A DNA stretch of 64,000 bases, from the NCBI GenBank assembly GCA_017529425.1, contig JAFXNQ010000035.1:1-64000 (forward strand), read 5' to 3'. Each line of letters begins with the position of its first letter. Within the stretch, counting starts at the first letter, position 1. The position numbers were made by a program, and so were the translations under genes. Shown here in pieces: positions 43,033 through 51,298 of this stretch. The notes beneath the pieces were generated by a model. The model did no database searches, was not told the DNA's origin, and worked only from the letters and a program-made list of their open reading frames with translations. The DNA comes from Bacteroidales bacterium. GTDB taxonomy: Bacteria > Bacteroidota > Bacteroidia > Bacteroidales > UBA932.

Positions 43033-43464
43033 CTATTTGATATCGATCTGTTTTGTTGCAGCGGGCTGCACAACGACCTCTTTCTTAGGGAGATGTACGT
43101 TCAGGACACCCTTCTCTACCTTAGCTTCTATCTTGTCGCAATCGACATCGTCGGGGAGCAGCAGAGTCTGCTGGAACTTCTCATATGAGAATTCACGGCG
43201 CAGGTAGCGGCCTTTCTTCTTATCCTCCTTATGTTCAGACTTCTTCTCCATGTTGATGTGGAGGTAGCCCTCGTTATCAACCTTTACGGTGAAATCTTCT
43301 TTGTCTAAGCCCGGTGCGGCAAGTTCCACATCGTACTCTTTTTCGTTTTCAATTACATTGATTGCAGGAGCCGTATAGTTGGTCCTGGCCATCCAGCTGT
43401 TGTCGAAAAAGTCATTGAAAATGTCGGGCAACCAGCTATCTTGATTTCTTCTTACAGGTAACAT
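43033..43464 (-). CDS. Hsp20/alpha-crystallin small heat-shock protein
   Basis: A 143-residue protein with a short N-terminal arm (LPDIFNDFFDNSW), an alpha-crystallin domain (about 37-130: EYDVELAAPGLDKEDFTVKVDNEGYLHI, ending GVLNVHLPK) and a C-terminal IxI motif (QIDIK) for oligomer contacts. It is an ATP-independent holdase for unfolding proteins. It is monocistronic and divergent from mgtC. No CIRCE element was seen. Confidence 0.95.
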   Translation of the reverse strand: MLPVRRNQDSWLPDIFNDFFDNSWMARTNYTAPAINVIENEKEYDVELAAPGLDKEDFTVKVDNEGYLHINMEKKSEHKEDKKKGRYLRREFSYEKFQQTLLLPDDVDCDKIEAKVEKGVLNVHLPKKEVVVQPAATKQIDIK

Positions 43465-43575
43465 AGTTCAAAAACTTTAATCGTTCCGGTTTCACAACCC
43501 TCACGGGCCATTATTCCCGGGACCCCTTGCGGAGCCGACATAGTGTAAATCAAACTGGATGCCAACGGCCAAATG

Positions 43576-43628
43576 TGGACATATTGTCACCGTCTGCTGA
43601 CATTATGTCCAACAAATTGCTACCTTTG
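43576..43628 (+). promoter_or_regulatory. mgtC promoter with a 36-bp interrupted palindrome
   Basis: TGGACATATTGTCA (43576-43589) and TGACATTATGTCCA (43598-43611) are inverted copies with one mismatch and an 8-nt spacer. They end 9 bp before the -7 box TACCTTTG (43621-43628), covering the -33 region. This predicts a dimeric repressor or activator site. The ATG is at 43650. The rest of 43465-43649 shows nothing further. Confidence 0.6.
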
Positions 43629-43649
43629 CGAGGTAATAATCAGAAGAAT

Positions 43650-44096
43650 ATGACAACCATAACTCTATCGACCGCGTTGATACGGCTTTTGGTGAGCCTT
43701 GTACTGGGGGCGATGATTGGGTCGGAGCGCCAGCTGCACCATCATCCTGCAGGATTCCGCACATTCACCCTTATTTGCACAGCCTCAACGCTGGCGATGA
43801 TTGTGTCGATTTACATTTGCCAGACCAATACAGATCTTCTCAACGGCGATCCTGGACGTATAGCGGCGCAAGTGCTCACGGGTATCGGTTTCATAGGCGC
43901 CGGATTGATTATTAAAGGGACCGACGGGGTGTTGGGACTGACCACCGCCGCCTGCATATTTATATGCGCTGTTATAGGGCTCGCTGTAGGAGCCGGCTTG
44001 CTTCTGCTCTCAGCTATCGTAGCGGTGGCCGTACTTATAATCCTCTGGTCGTCTTACCTCACCAAGCGTAAAGATAAAGAGAAAACGCAGTTGTAA
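43650..44096 (+). CDS. MgtC/SapB family inner-membrane protein
   Basis: A 148-residue protein from ATG 43650, chosen because the -7 box lies at 43621-43628 and MTTITLSTALIRLLVSLVLGAMIGSERQ is the family start. It has four or five membrane segments and the GSERQ..HHPAGFRTFTLIC and VLTGIGFIGAGLIIK..GLTTAACIF motifs. MgtC proteins are tied to growth at low Mg2+ and to F-type ATPase control; the precise role is debated. It lacks the soluble C-terminal domain of Salmonella MgtC, as most Bacteroidales members do. Confidence 0.9.
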   Translation: MTTITLSTALIRLLVSLVLGAMIGSERQLHHHPAGFRTFTLICTASTLAMIVSIYICQTNTDLLNGDPGRIAAQVLTGIGFIGAGLIIKGTDGVLGLTTAACIFICAVIGLAVGAGLLLLSAIVAVAVLIILWSSYLTKRKDKEKTQL

Positions 44097-44102
44097 ACAG
44101 GG

Positions 44103-44969
44103 TTATCTGGTTTCCGGGATAATTATCTGGTATGCCTTACCTGACTGATTGGTAAGTTTATCAGAACGCAACCACAGGTTTGCCCGTTTGAGCTCCGCAT
44201 AGCTCACGCCATTTTTCTTTGCAAAATCCACCAGTGAAGGGATAGGACCGGTTACGGTGACAGTCTTTGCCGGACGGCGGTATGGATAGAGTTCAGAGGG
44301 GTCAATCACATATCCGAACCGCTCCGGATGCTCCATAAAGAGCTTGGCGGTGAGTATGCGGAACATATAGCGGGATGTTTCTTCCGGAAGGTAGAGATTC
44401 ATGGCACTCTTCTCTTTCTGTTCCTGAAGCCTTTTGGAGATACCCCCCTGCCCCGCATTATAGCTGGCCGCTACGGTCATCCAATCTCCATAACGTACAT
44501 AGGCCTCTTTAAGATACTTGCAGGCAGCTATGGTCTCTTTCTCGATATTGTAGCGTTCATCCACCTCATCGTTTACCTCAAGGCCGTATTGCTTTGCGGT
44601 GGCCTTAGTAAACTGCCAGAGCCCCGCAGCGCCGGTTACGGAAACCGCCTTGGGGTCAAGGTTGCTCTCAATAACCATAAGGTACTTCATATCCTCAGGA
44701 ATCCCCTTCTCCTTAAGTATCGGCACAATCTGGGAGAAGTAGCGAAGGCTCCGCTTGAGCATCAGGCTGGATGTGGAGTGCATGTATGTGAAGGCCATGA
44801 GTTCACGGTCCATCCTCTCATAGAGGTCGTCCCGGTCAAATGTGATGCGCTCGCCTGCAAAATCCACATAATCGGGGACTGAAGGGGCCTTTGGGTGAAG
44901 TGGAATCTCCTGAGCCTTAACGGCGGTAGAAGCAATCGCGCAAATGAGAATCAGAATTAATTTTTTCAA
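44103..44969 (-). CDS. Lytic transglycosylase, SLT/MltD-like
   Basis: A 288-residue protein with a Sec signal (to KAQ, residue 20). The goose-lysozyme-type SLT domain (about 75-200) has catalytic Glu101 in MVIESNLDPKAVS, then GAAGLWQFTKATA and AASYNAGQGG. The tail (VDFAKKNGVSYAELKRANLWLRSDKL) resembles a single LysM motif for peptidoglycan binding. It cleaves glycan strands to 1,6-anhydro ends in the periplasm. It sits 15 bp after the zeta-like gene. Confidence 0.92.
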   Translation of the reverse strand: MKKLILILICAIASTAVKAQEIPLHPKAPSVPDYVDFAGERITFDRDDLYERMDRELMAFTYMHSTSSLMLKRSLRYFSQIVPILKEKGIPEDMKYLMVIESNLDPKAVSVTGAAGLWQFTKATAKQYGLEVNDEVDERYNIEKETIAACKYLKEAYVRYGDWMTVAASYNAGQGGISKRLQEQKEKSAMNLYLPEETSRYMFRILTAKLFMEHPERFGYVIDPSELYPYRRPAKTVTVTGPIPSLVDFAKKNGVSYAELKRANLWLRSDKLTNQSGKAYQIIIPETR

Positions 44970-44984
44970 AGCTGCCTGGTCAAT

Positions 44985-45554
44985 TTAATGCATCTCTGCA
45001 AGGATGTTATATACTGTTCTGTTGTGTATCTTGGTGAGGGAGTCCCTGCCACCCTCTGCAATCATGGATGCAGGGACGGTGGAGTTGTCAAATATCATCC
45101 ATTTGTCCACTATCGGGATATACATGTGAATAAGGTTAATGATACCTTGCACATAGCGGCGGCGGACAGTAGGCTCTGAGACGTTATGACCGCCTGAGGC
45201 GACCCTCCGGGCCACACGTTCCACGGCCAGGTCGGGAGAGTTAAGCCAGAAATAGATCAGTATCACAACATAACCCAGGTTTTTGGCATCCTCTATCACC
45301 CTCATGAGACTCCTGGTGGCCAGGGTGGTCTCTACGCCGAAATCGGCACGTTTGTCAAGCAGTTCATTCATACGCTCCAGCATGATTCGGCTGGCACGGA
45401 TGGCTGCAGCCTCCGGTTTGTTGGGTGAGAGGCGCTCCGCAATCTCATCGGAATTCACGCACTCACGCAGGCCAAACATCTCGGGTAATATAGTATACGA
45501 CGCCGTGGTTTTACCGGCGCCGTTGCAACCCGATATGATATACAGTTTAGGCAT
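44985..45554 (-). CDS. Zeta-toxin-like P-loop kinase, orphan
   Basis: A 189-residue protein of the zeta-toxin/UPF kinase group. Walker A is SGCNGAGKTTAS (8-19). NSDEIAERLSP and FGVETTLATRSLMRVI match the substrate-binding and Walker-B-like elements of zeta enzymes, which phosphorylate UDP-N-acetylglucosamine. No epsilon-type antitoxin lies on either side. Stand-alone homologues are common in Bacteroidales and may be metabolic kinases. The neighbouring peptidoglycan hydrolase is suggestive but proves nothing. Confidence 0.8.
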   Translation of the reverse strand: MPKLYIISGCNGAGKTTASYTILPEMFGLRECVNSDEIAERLSPNKPEAAAIRASRIMLERMNELLDKRADFGVETTLATRSLMRVIEDAKNLGYVVILIYFWLNSPDLAVERVARRVASGGHNVSEPTVRRRYVQGIINLIHMYIPIVDKWMIFDNSTVPASMIAEGGRDSLTKIHNRTVYNILAEMH

Positions 45555-45599
45555 GCGGAGTCTTTATCATGCCAAATATACTAAAAAAATGCCACCACG

Positions 45600-46298
45600 T
45601 TACTTGCGGGTGACACCATATCCAAACAGGGCAAAGTCGCCGAGGCAGGGGTCGCCAGGGAAAACCTCTGAGAGTTCTGCAGTTATCTCAAGTGCGGTTT
45701 TGATATCGGCACTGTTGCGGCATGTGAGCCCCATCTCGCGGGCTACTGTGTGGACATGCACGTCCAGAGGAATAATCAGGTCGGCGGGCGAAGAATCACG
45801 CCAGAGGCCAAGGTCCACCTTGCCGTCACAGCGCACCATCCACCGGCGGAGCATATTGATTTTTTTATTGGCCGCATGCGGGTCGCTCTTGCGGCAGTAT
45901 ATCAGGGTTCGGAAATCATCTGCAGAAAGGCTCTCGAGGGTTTCATTAGCCTCGTAGTAACGTTTGAGTGCCGCACAGATATCGGCAAACTCACTCCACA
46001 TCACGGTGCGGTGTAGAGAGCAGGGTTCGCAGCGGTATTGCCCGCGCATCACATAATCGTAAGGCTTCCAGCCCATCTCGTCAAGCGCCCGGCCGCAGTC
46101 GCGAACTATCATCGCCCTCCTGCCCCACGCCAGATGGGCCGCGATTACCGCGGCTATCTCCACGTCCTGCAACACACATTCTCCACGCCGGTACAACTCT
46201 GCGAAACGGGTCGGAAAGGCTATCGGATCCTCCTTAAAATAGACGGGATCGTTATATTTCTGCGCATATTCCCGCAGTATGATTGCATTCTTATTCAT
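45600..46298 (-). CDS. DUF2400 / TIGR02757 family protein
   Basis: A 232-residue protein from ATG 46298 (MNKNAIILREYAQKYN). Family stretches are YNDPVYFKEDPIAFPTRF, VEIAAVIAAHLAWGRR, LRRWMVRCDGKVDLGLW and PLDVHVHTVAREMGLTCR. The domain is related to the HhH-GPD DNA-glycosylase fold, and a nucleic-acid role is suspected but unproven. It is mostly found in Bacteroidota. It is downstream of the feo genes but separated by 27 bp. Confidence 0.88.
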   Translation of the reverse strand: MNKNAIILREYAQKYNDPVYFKEDPIAFPTRFAELYRRGECVLQDVEIAAVIAAHLAWGRRAMIVRDCGRALDEMGWKPYDYVMRGQYRCEPCSLHRTVMWSEFADICAALKRYYEANETLESLSADDFRTLIYCRKSDPHAANKKINMLRRWMVRCDGKVDLGLWRDSSPADLIIPLDVHVHTVAREMGLTCRNSADIKTALEITAELSEVFPGDPCLGDFALFGYGVTRK

Positions 46299-46325
46299 AA
46301 CCCTAAGATAGCTAAAATAATGCAA

Positions 46326-46484
46326 CTATGCTTTATAAAACGGGCAGCCCTCGCATCCTGAACCGGATTTTGAGCATGTGAAGCATGTCGGTTTCTTCTT
46401 GAAGAATATGCGATATACAGCGAAACCGACGGCAGCGGCAATTATGGCGTATGCTATGATGTTGAGAATCATATACAGAACCAT
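46326..46484 (-). CDS. FeoB-associated Cys-rich membrane protein (52 residues)
   Basis: The ATG at 46484 directly follows the feoB stop (TAAATG, no gap). The protein starts MVLYMILNIIAYAIIAAAVG and has one membrane helix (about 4-26). A basic patch FFKKK follows, then a cysteine cluster (CFTC..CEGC, Cys34, 37, 44, 47). This matches the FeoB-associated Cys-rich family (PF12669), found next to feoB in Bacteroidota and Firmicutes and likely aiding ferrous iron transport or cluster handling. Too short for common gene-length cut-offs. Confidence 0.88.
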   Translation of the reverse strand: MVLYMILNIIAYAIIAAAVGFAVYRIFFKKKPTCFTCSKSGSGCEGCPFYKA

Positions 46485-48851
46485 TTACAGTATTGCTGCA
46501 AGATGATACACCCCGAATGCAGCGAGCCATGCGACGGCAAGAGTGTATAATATAACGAACCACGCCCATTTGCGACCCGCCTCCCTGGCTACGGCGCTCA
46601 CTGCCGCAACGCATGGGAAGTAGAGCAGCACAAAAATCAGGAACGACCATACCACAGGCAGGGTGAAGACCTTATTGCCGTTTGAATCCACAGCCTGCTG
46701 CAGCGCGCCGCCCACGGATGCTTCCTCAAGTTCTGCACCGTCAGCAGAATAAAGCACGCCCAGGGAAGAAACAACCACCTCTTTGGCCGCAAATCCCGTG
46801 AGCAGGCTCACACTCATCTTCCAGTCAAAACCAAGCGGTGCAAACGCAGGCTGGATAGTCTTGCCTATCTGGCCGATATAAGAACTTGCGATGTGCTCCG
46901 CCTTGCTCTGTCCCTCTTTTGCGCGGGGGAAATATCCCAGTGCCCAGATAATCACAGATGCGGCCAGAATCACGGTACCCATCTTTTTAAGGTATTGTGC
47001 ACTCTTGTCCCACATGTGGCGCAGGGTGTTTCGGAAGGTGGGGAAACGGTATGGAGGCAGCTCCATTACAAACTGGTCAGAGACATTCCTGAATACCAGC
47101 TTATTCATAAGCAAAGATGTAAGTACCGCCACCAAAACGCCTGCCAGATACAGACTTATGAGAACCAGCGCCTGATTTTTCTTGAAGAAAGCCGAGACGA
47201 ACAGCAGGAAAACCGGCAGCCTTGCTGAGCAGGACATGAACGGTATGGTAATGATGGTAAGTATCCGGTCTTTACGGCTCTCCAGCGTGCGGGTCGCCAT
47301 TATGGCGGGGACACTGCATCCAAAGCCGATGATATACGGAATGAACGATTTTCCGTGCAGGCCAATCTTGTGCATCAGTTTGTCCACTATGAAAGCTACG
47401 CGGGCCATATAGCCGCTGTCTTCGAAGAACGATATGAACAGGAACAGAATCAATATGTTGGGCAGGAACACCAATACGCCCCCAACCCCGGCGATTATAC
47501 CGTCCACAACCAGGTCGCGCAGCATCCCTTCCGGCATTATGCTCCCAACCCAGTTCCCAAGCGCCGCAACGCCGGCTTCCAGCCATTGCTGCGGGTATGC
47601 TCCAATAGAGAATGTAGCCTTGAACATCAACCACAGAAGCACTATCAGTATCGGGATTCCCAGCCATTGGTGGGTAAGGATGGCGTCCAAAGAGTACTTG
47701 CGCTTTTTGTTTTCCTTCTCTGCAGGAGTGAGAGTTTCGCTTAGCGCGCCTTTGATAAAACCATATTTCAGCCCGGAGATTATGCTTTTTATATCGTCGC
47801 GATACTCTCTCTGAAGCTCGTCACGAACCGTATCACAAGTTTGTTTTATAGCCTCATAGTTTGGGTATTTACCCACCAGACTGTGAGTAACGCTATCATT
47901 CTCAATCAACTTCAAAGCCACATAACGGCCGTGGTACTGATCCCGTATCTTCTCGTTCTCCTCCACCAGTTTTTTAACCTTGCGGATGGCACTCTCCACG
48001 TTGTCGCCATAGTTGATATGGATATGCTTGCTCCCCGCTGTATCACAATACACCTCAACAATCCTGGCCAGCACATCGTCTATTCCCCGTCCCGTACGGG
48101 CAACAACCGGTACGATGGGGAAGCCGAGCATGATGGACAGACTGTTATAATCCAGCTTGTCGCCGCTCGAGAGCAGTTCATCATACATGTTAAGGGCCAT
48201 CACTATGCGCGGGTTCATGTCAATCAGCTGGGTGGTGAGGAACATATTCCTCTCCAGATTACCGGCATCAACAATGTTGAGCACCACATCCGGCTTTTGT
48301 TCCACGATGTAATTGCGCACGTATATCTCCTCCGGGGAATACTCTGTAAGGGAGTATGTGCCCGGCAGATCGACCAGATCTATAGTATAGCCATCATGGA
48401 AAAAGGTCCCGACCTTGGATTCTACAGTAACGCCGCTGTAATTGCCCACCTTCTCGTGCAATCCGGTGGCAAAATTAAAGAACGAGGTCTTGCCGCAGTT
48501 GGGATTACCGACCAGGGCTACCCTGATATGCCTGGTAATCTGCTCCACCTCAGAGGCGACGTGCTCCTCTATGGTACCATTGAAATTGAAGTCCGGGTGG
48601 CTTTTCTCGTCGAGAGATACGACCTCAATGTTCTCCGCCTCGCTATGACGTAAAGAAATGTGGCTTCCCAGTATCTCATACTCCACAGGGTCCTTCAAGG
48701 GGGCCTTCTTAAGGACTTTCACCGTCTGTCCCTTTACAAAGCCAAGTTCCATGATTCTGTTACGGAATCCACCGTGTCCGTGAATCTTGGCTATCACGCA
48801 CATCCCCTTCTCAGGAATGTCAGCCAGTGTCAGGGATTTCTCTTCTTCCAT
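46485..48851 (-). CDS. feoB: Ferrous iron transporter, FeoA-FeoB fusion
   Basis: A 788-residue protein. Residues 1-80 are an FeoA SH3-like domain (LTLADIPEKGMCVIAKI, GHGGFRNRIMELGFVKG). The FeoB G domain follows (about 110-280: GNPNCGKTSFFN, VDLPGTYSLTEYSPEE), then the membrane part with two Gate domains (GCSVPAIMATRTLESRKDR). It imports Fe2+ across the inner membrane. The FeoA fusion is usual in Bacteroidales. A -7 box TACTTTTG at 48880-48873 gives it its own promoter. It lies 41 bp downstream of the P-type ATPase. Confidence 0.96.
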   Translation of the reverse strand: MEEEKSLTLADIPEKGMCVIAKIHGHGGFRNRIMELGFVKGQTVKVLKKAPLKDPVEYEILGSHISLRHSEAENIEVVSLDEKSHPDFNFNGTIEEHVASEVEQITRHIRVALVGNPNCGKTSFFNFATGLHEKVGNYSGVTVESKVGTFFHDGYTIDLVDLPGTYSLTEYSPEEIYVRNYIVEQKPDVVLNIVDAGNLERNMFLTTQLIDMNPRIVMALNMYDELLSSGDKLDYNSLSIMLGFPIVPVVARTGRGIDDVLARIVEVYCDTAGSKHIHINYGDNVESAIRKVKKLVEENEKIRDQYHGRYVALKLIENDSVTHSLVGKYPNYEAIKQTCDTVRDELQREYRDDIKSIISGLKYGFIKGALSETLTPAEKENKKRKYSLDAILTHQWLGIPILIVLLWLMFKATFSIGAYPQQWLEAGVAALGNWVGSIMPEGMLRDLVVDGIIAGVGGVLVFLPNILILFLFISFFEDSGYMARVAFIVDKLMHKIGLHGKSFIPYIIGFGCSVPAIMATRTLESRKDRILTIITIPFMSCSARLPVFLLFVSAFFKKNQALVLISLYLAGVLVAVLTSLLMNKLVFRNVSDQFVMELPPYRFPTFRNTLRHMWDKSAQYLKKMGTVILAASVIIWALGYFPRAKEGQSKAEHIASSYIGQIGKTIQPAFAPLGFDWKMSVSLLTGFAAKEVVVSSLGVLYSADGAELEEASVGGALQQAVDSNGNKVFTLPVVWSFLIFVLLYFPCVAAVSAVAREAGRKWAWFVILYTLAVAWLAAFGVYHLAAIL

Positions 48852-48872
48852 ATCTCTATTTTAATGGGTTTG

Positions 48873-48880
48873 CAAAAGTA
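48873..48880 (-). promoter_or_regulatory. -7 box of the feoB promoter
   Basis: Minus-strand TACTTTTG lies 21 bases before the ATG. A TTG at 48901-48899, 18 bases further upstream, could be the -33 box. Confidence 0.5.
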
Positions 48881-48892
48881 GTTAAAAATAGT

Positions 48893-50806
48893 CTATCGCA
48901 ATGCTCTCATGGCATTCAGTACCGCCAGGACTGTAACACCCACATCGGCAAATACTGCCATCCACATGGTTGCAACGCCTGCTGCGGCAAGGATAAGCAC
49001 AAGGAGCTTTATGCCGATAGCGAACCAGGTATTTTCGCGGGCTATGCGGATGGTACGGCGGGCTATCTTCACCGCGACAGCCACCTTGGAGGGTTTGTCG
49101 TCCATAAGCACGACATCGGCAGCCTCAATCGCTGCGTCGCTGCCAAGCGCGCCCATGGCGATGCCGACATCTGCACGGGCCAGCACCGGTGCGTCGTTGA
49201 TTCCGTCACCTACAAATGCGAGCTTGCGGCCGTGGGCAATTCCACCCAGCAGCATCTCGACCTTGCCAACCTTATCGGCAGGCATCAACTCCGTATAACA
49301 CTCGTCCAGACCCAACTGTTCAGCCACTGCCTTGCCAACCGATTCGCGGTCTCCGGTCAGCATCACCGTGCGGGATACTCCCGCCGCCTTGAGCGATGTT
49401 ATAGCCTCAGCAGAATCAGCCTTTACGCGGTCAGAAATCACTATGTGCCCGACATATTCAGAATCGATGCAGACATGGATGACTGTCCCCTCCTTGTGGC
49501 AGGCATGCCAGTTTGCACCACAGAGTTCCATCATTGCAGAGTTGCCTACGCACACTGATTTTCCGTTCACCAACGCCCTTATACCCTTGCCGGCCACCTC
49601 TTCTACATTCTCCACGCTACAGTCGTCATTCTCATTCGGATATGCCGCGCGCAGGGATGCTGCAATCGGATGGGTACTGAACCGCTCTACATGTGCCGCC
49701 AGATGCAGAAGTTCGCGCTCTTCAATTATCTCCGGATGTACAGCCGTCACCTCAAACACACCTTCTGTAAGGGTACCGGTCTTGTCAAAAACCACAGTAT
49801 CCAATTTGGAAAGGGCTTCCAGATAGTTAGAACCTTTGATGAGGATACCTTTGCGCGAAGCGCCTCCAATGCCTCCGAAGAAACTCAGCGGGACACTGAG
49901 CACCAGTGCGCACGGGCAGGAAACTACCAGGAACATAAGCGCACGGTAAAGCCATGTGGCAAAGTTGCCGCCAATCAGGGGCGGAACTATTATAAGCAGC
50001 AGAGCAGCCACAACCACAATCGGAGTGTAAACCTTTGCGAAACGGGTGATGAAGTTCTCGCTGCGCGACTTGTTATCGGCAGCATGCTCCACCAGCTCAA
50101 GGATCCTGGATGCGGTAGATTCCCCAAACGCCTTTGTAACGCGCACCCGCAGCACACCACCCAGGTTGACACAGCCGGAGAAGATATCGTCACCTTCTGC
50201 AATCTTGCGCGGCACGCTCTCACCTGAGATGGCCACGGTATCGACAGAAGATGTTCCCTCAATCACAATACCGTCCATAGGCACCTTTTCACCCGGTTTG
50301 ATGACAATTATATCACCAACCTGTACGGCATCGGGAGAGACCGCCTCAACGCCTCCGTCTTTCTCCAGATTTGCCGTATCCGGACGGATGTCCATCAGAT
50401 GAGCGATACTGCGGCGGCTGCGACCCTCCGCAATAGTTTCGAACAGCTCTCCTATCTGGAAAAACAACATTACGAATACCCCCTCCGCAAACTGAGGTTC
50501 CGCCTCCGGCAAGAAACCTATGCAGAGCGCTCCTATTGTGGCGATGCTCATCAAGAAGTTCTCGTCCAAAGCCTCGCCATGAGAGAGCCCCTCTGCAGCC
50601 TCTTTCAAGGTGTCGAGACCAGCCACCAGATAAGGGACAAGGAATACCAGCAGAAGTTGCCATGTGGCCAGATTGCAGCGCTTCTCTACTATTACCGCCG
50701 CTGCCAGCAGCAAAGCCGCCACTGCAATCCGGATTATAGTCCCCTTTATCGAACCATCTTCGTGATGATGTTCTTCATGATGACCGTGGTGATGTTCGTG
50801 TGCCAT
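48893..50806 (-). CDS. Heavy-metal P1B-type ATPase (Zn/Cd/Co exporter type)
   Basis: A 637-residue ATPase. The N terminus is a His-rich tail (MAHEHHHGHHEEHHHED) instead of an HMA domain. Key motifs are CPC in the ion-path helix (SCPCALVLSVP), DKTGTLTEG, TGDRESVGKAVAEQ and GDGINDAPVLARADVGIAMG. The His tail and CPC motif suggest Zn2+ and related divalents, probably effluxed. It lies downstream of a Fur-family gene with a palindromic operator between them. It is shorter than E. coli ZntA (732), mainly from the missing HMA domain. Confidence 0.92.
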   Translation of the reverse strand: MAHEHHHGHHEEHHHEDGSIKGTIIRIAVAALLLAAAVIVEKRCNLATWQLLLVFLVPYLVAGLDTLKEAAEGLSHGEALDENFLMSIATIGALCIGFLPEAEPQFAEGVFVMLFFQIGELFETIAEGRSRRSIAHLMDIRPDTANLEKDGGVEAVSPDAVQVGDIIVIKPGEKVPMDGIVIEGTSSVDTVAISGESVPRKIAEGDDIFSGCVNLGGVLRVRVTKAFGESTASRILELVEHAADNKSRSENFITRFAKVYTPIVVVAALLLIIVPPLIGGNFATWLYRALMFLVVSCPCALVLSVPLSFFGGIGGASRKGILIKGSNYLEALSKLDTVVFDKTGTLTEGVFEVTAVHPEIIEERELLHLAAHVERFSTHPIAASLRAAYPNENDDCSVENVEEVAGKGIRALVNGKSVCVGNSAMMELCGANWHACHKEGTVIHVCIDSEYVGHIVISDRVKADSAEAITSLKAAGVSRTVMLTGDRESVGKAVAEQLGLDECYTELMPADKVGKVEMLLGGIAHGRKLAFVGDGINDAPVLARADVGIAMGALGSDAAIEAADVVLMDDKPSKVAVAVKIARRTIRIARENTWFAIGIKLLVLILAAAGVATMWMAVFADVGVTVLAVLNAMRALR

Positions 50807-50832
50807 ATCTTCCAGTACTTTGATTTACGCTG

Positions 50833-50867
50833 CAAAGATATGGGGACCCTCATGCAACTCAGTTGCA
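50833..50867 (-). promoter_or_regulatory. P-type ATPase promoter with a 7-1-7 palindrome (probable Fur-family box)
   Basis: Minus-strand TATCTTTG (50840-50833) is a -7 box 26 bases before the ATPase start. TGCAACT-C-AGTTGCA (50853-50867) is a perfect 7-1-7 inverted repeat over the spacer and -33 region. That arrangement, next to a fur-like gene, fits a Fur-family operator. Confidence 0.65.
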
Positions 50868-50882
50868 AAAGTGTTTTTTGCA

Positions 50883-51296
50883 TCAGCGGCAGTCGGGGCA
50901 AAGACCGGTCACCATATAATTGACAGATTCTTCCTGGTATCCCTGCGGTAGGGTGACCTCAGGAATGGGTATATCCTCAAGGCAGAAGGTCTTGCCGCAA
51001 CGGCTGCAATAGAAGTGGATGTGGGCGTCATCGTCATGGTCGTCAGAACATCTGTGACACAATTCATAGCGGACGCCGTCGCCTCCGTCCGGAAGGATGT
51101 GCACCAGATGGCGCTCGCGGAATAGAGACAGGGTCCGCGATATCACACTTTTATCCACACTCTCCAACTGTACCTCTATCTCGCTCATTGAGAGCGGCCT
51201 GTGCTCCTTTACAAATGCATTCGCAATCAGTATGCGGTTGGCAGTGGGCTTCACCCCATGATGCATCATCAAATCTATTATATCTGTCTCTTGCAT
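50883..51296 (-). CDS. Fur-family metalloregulator (Fur/Zur-like)
   Basis: A 137-residue repressor. The N-terminal winged helix (HHGVKPTANRILIANAF, LSMSEIEVQLESVDKSVISRTLSLF) is followed by a metal-binding domain with HIHFYCSRCGKTFCLEDIP and a closing CPDC pair. CxxC plus CxxC makes the structural zinc site. Which metal it senses (Fe or Zn) is not decidable by eye. It starts 2 bp after the susD stop, so it is probably made from the susCD transcript, and it likely acts at the palindrome just downstream. Confidence 0.9.
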   Translation of the reverse strand: MQETDIIDLMMHHGVKPTANRILIANAFVKEHRPLSMSEIEVQLESVDKSVISRTLSLFRERHLVHILPDGGDGVRYELCHRCSDDHDDDAHIHFYCSRCGKTFCLEDIPIPEVTLPQGYQEESVNYMVTGLCPDCR

Positions 51297-51298
51297 GA

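Noticed and set aside
44985-45554. Complete toxin-antitoxin module
   Set aside because: No antitoxin-like small gene lies on either side; the neighbours are a transglycosylase and a DUF2400 gene.
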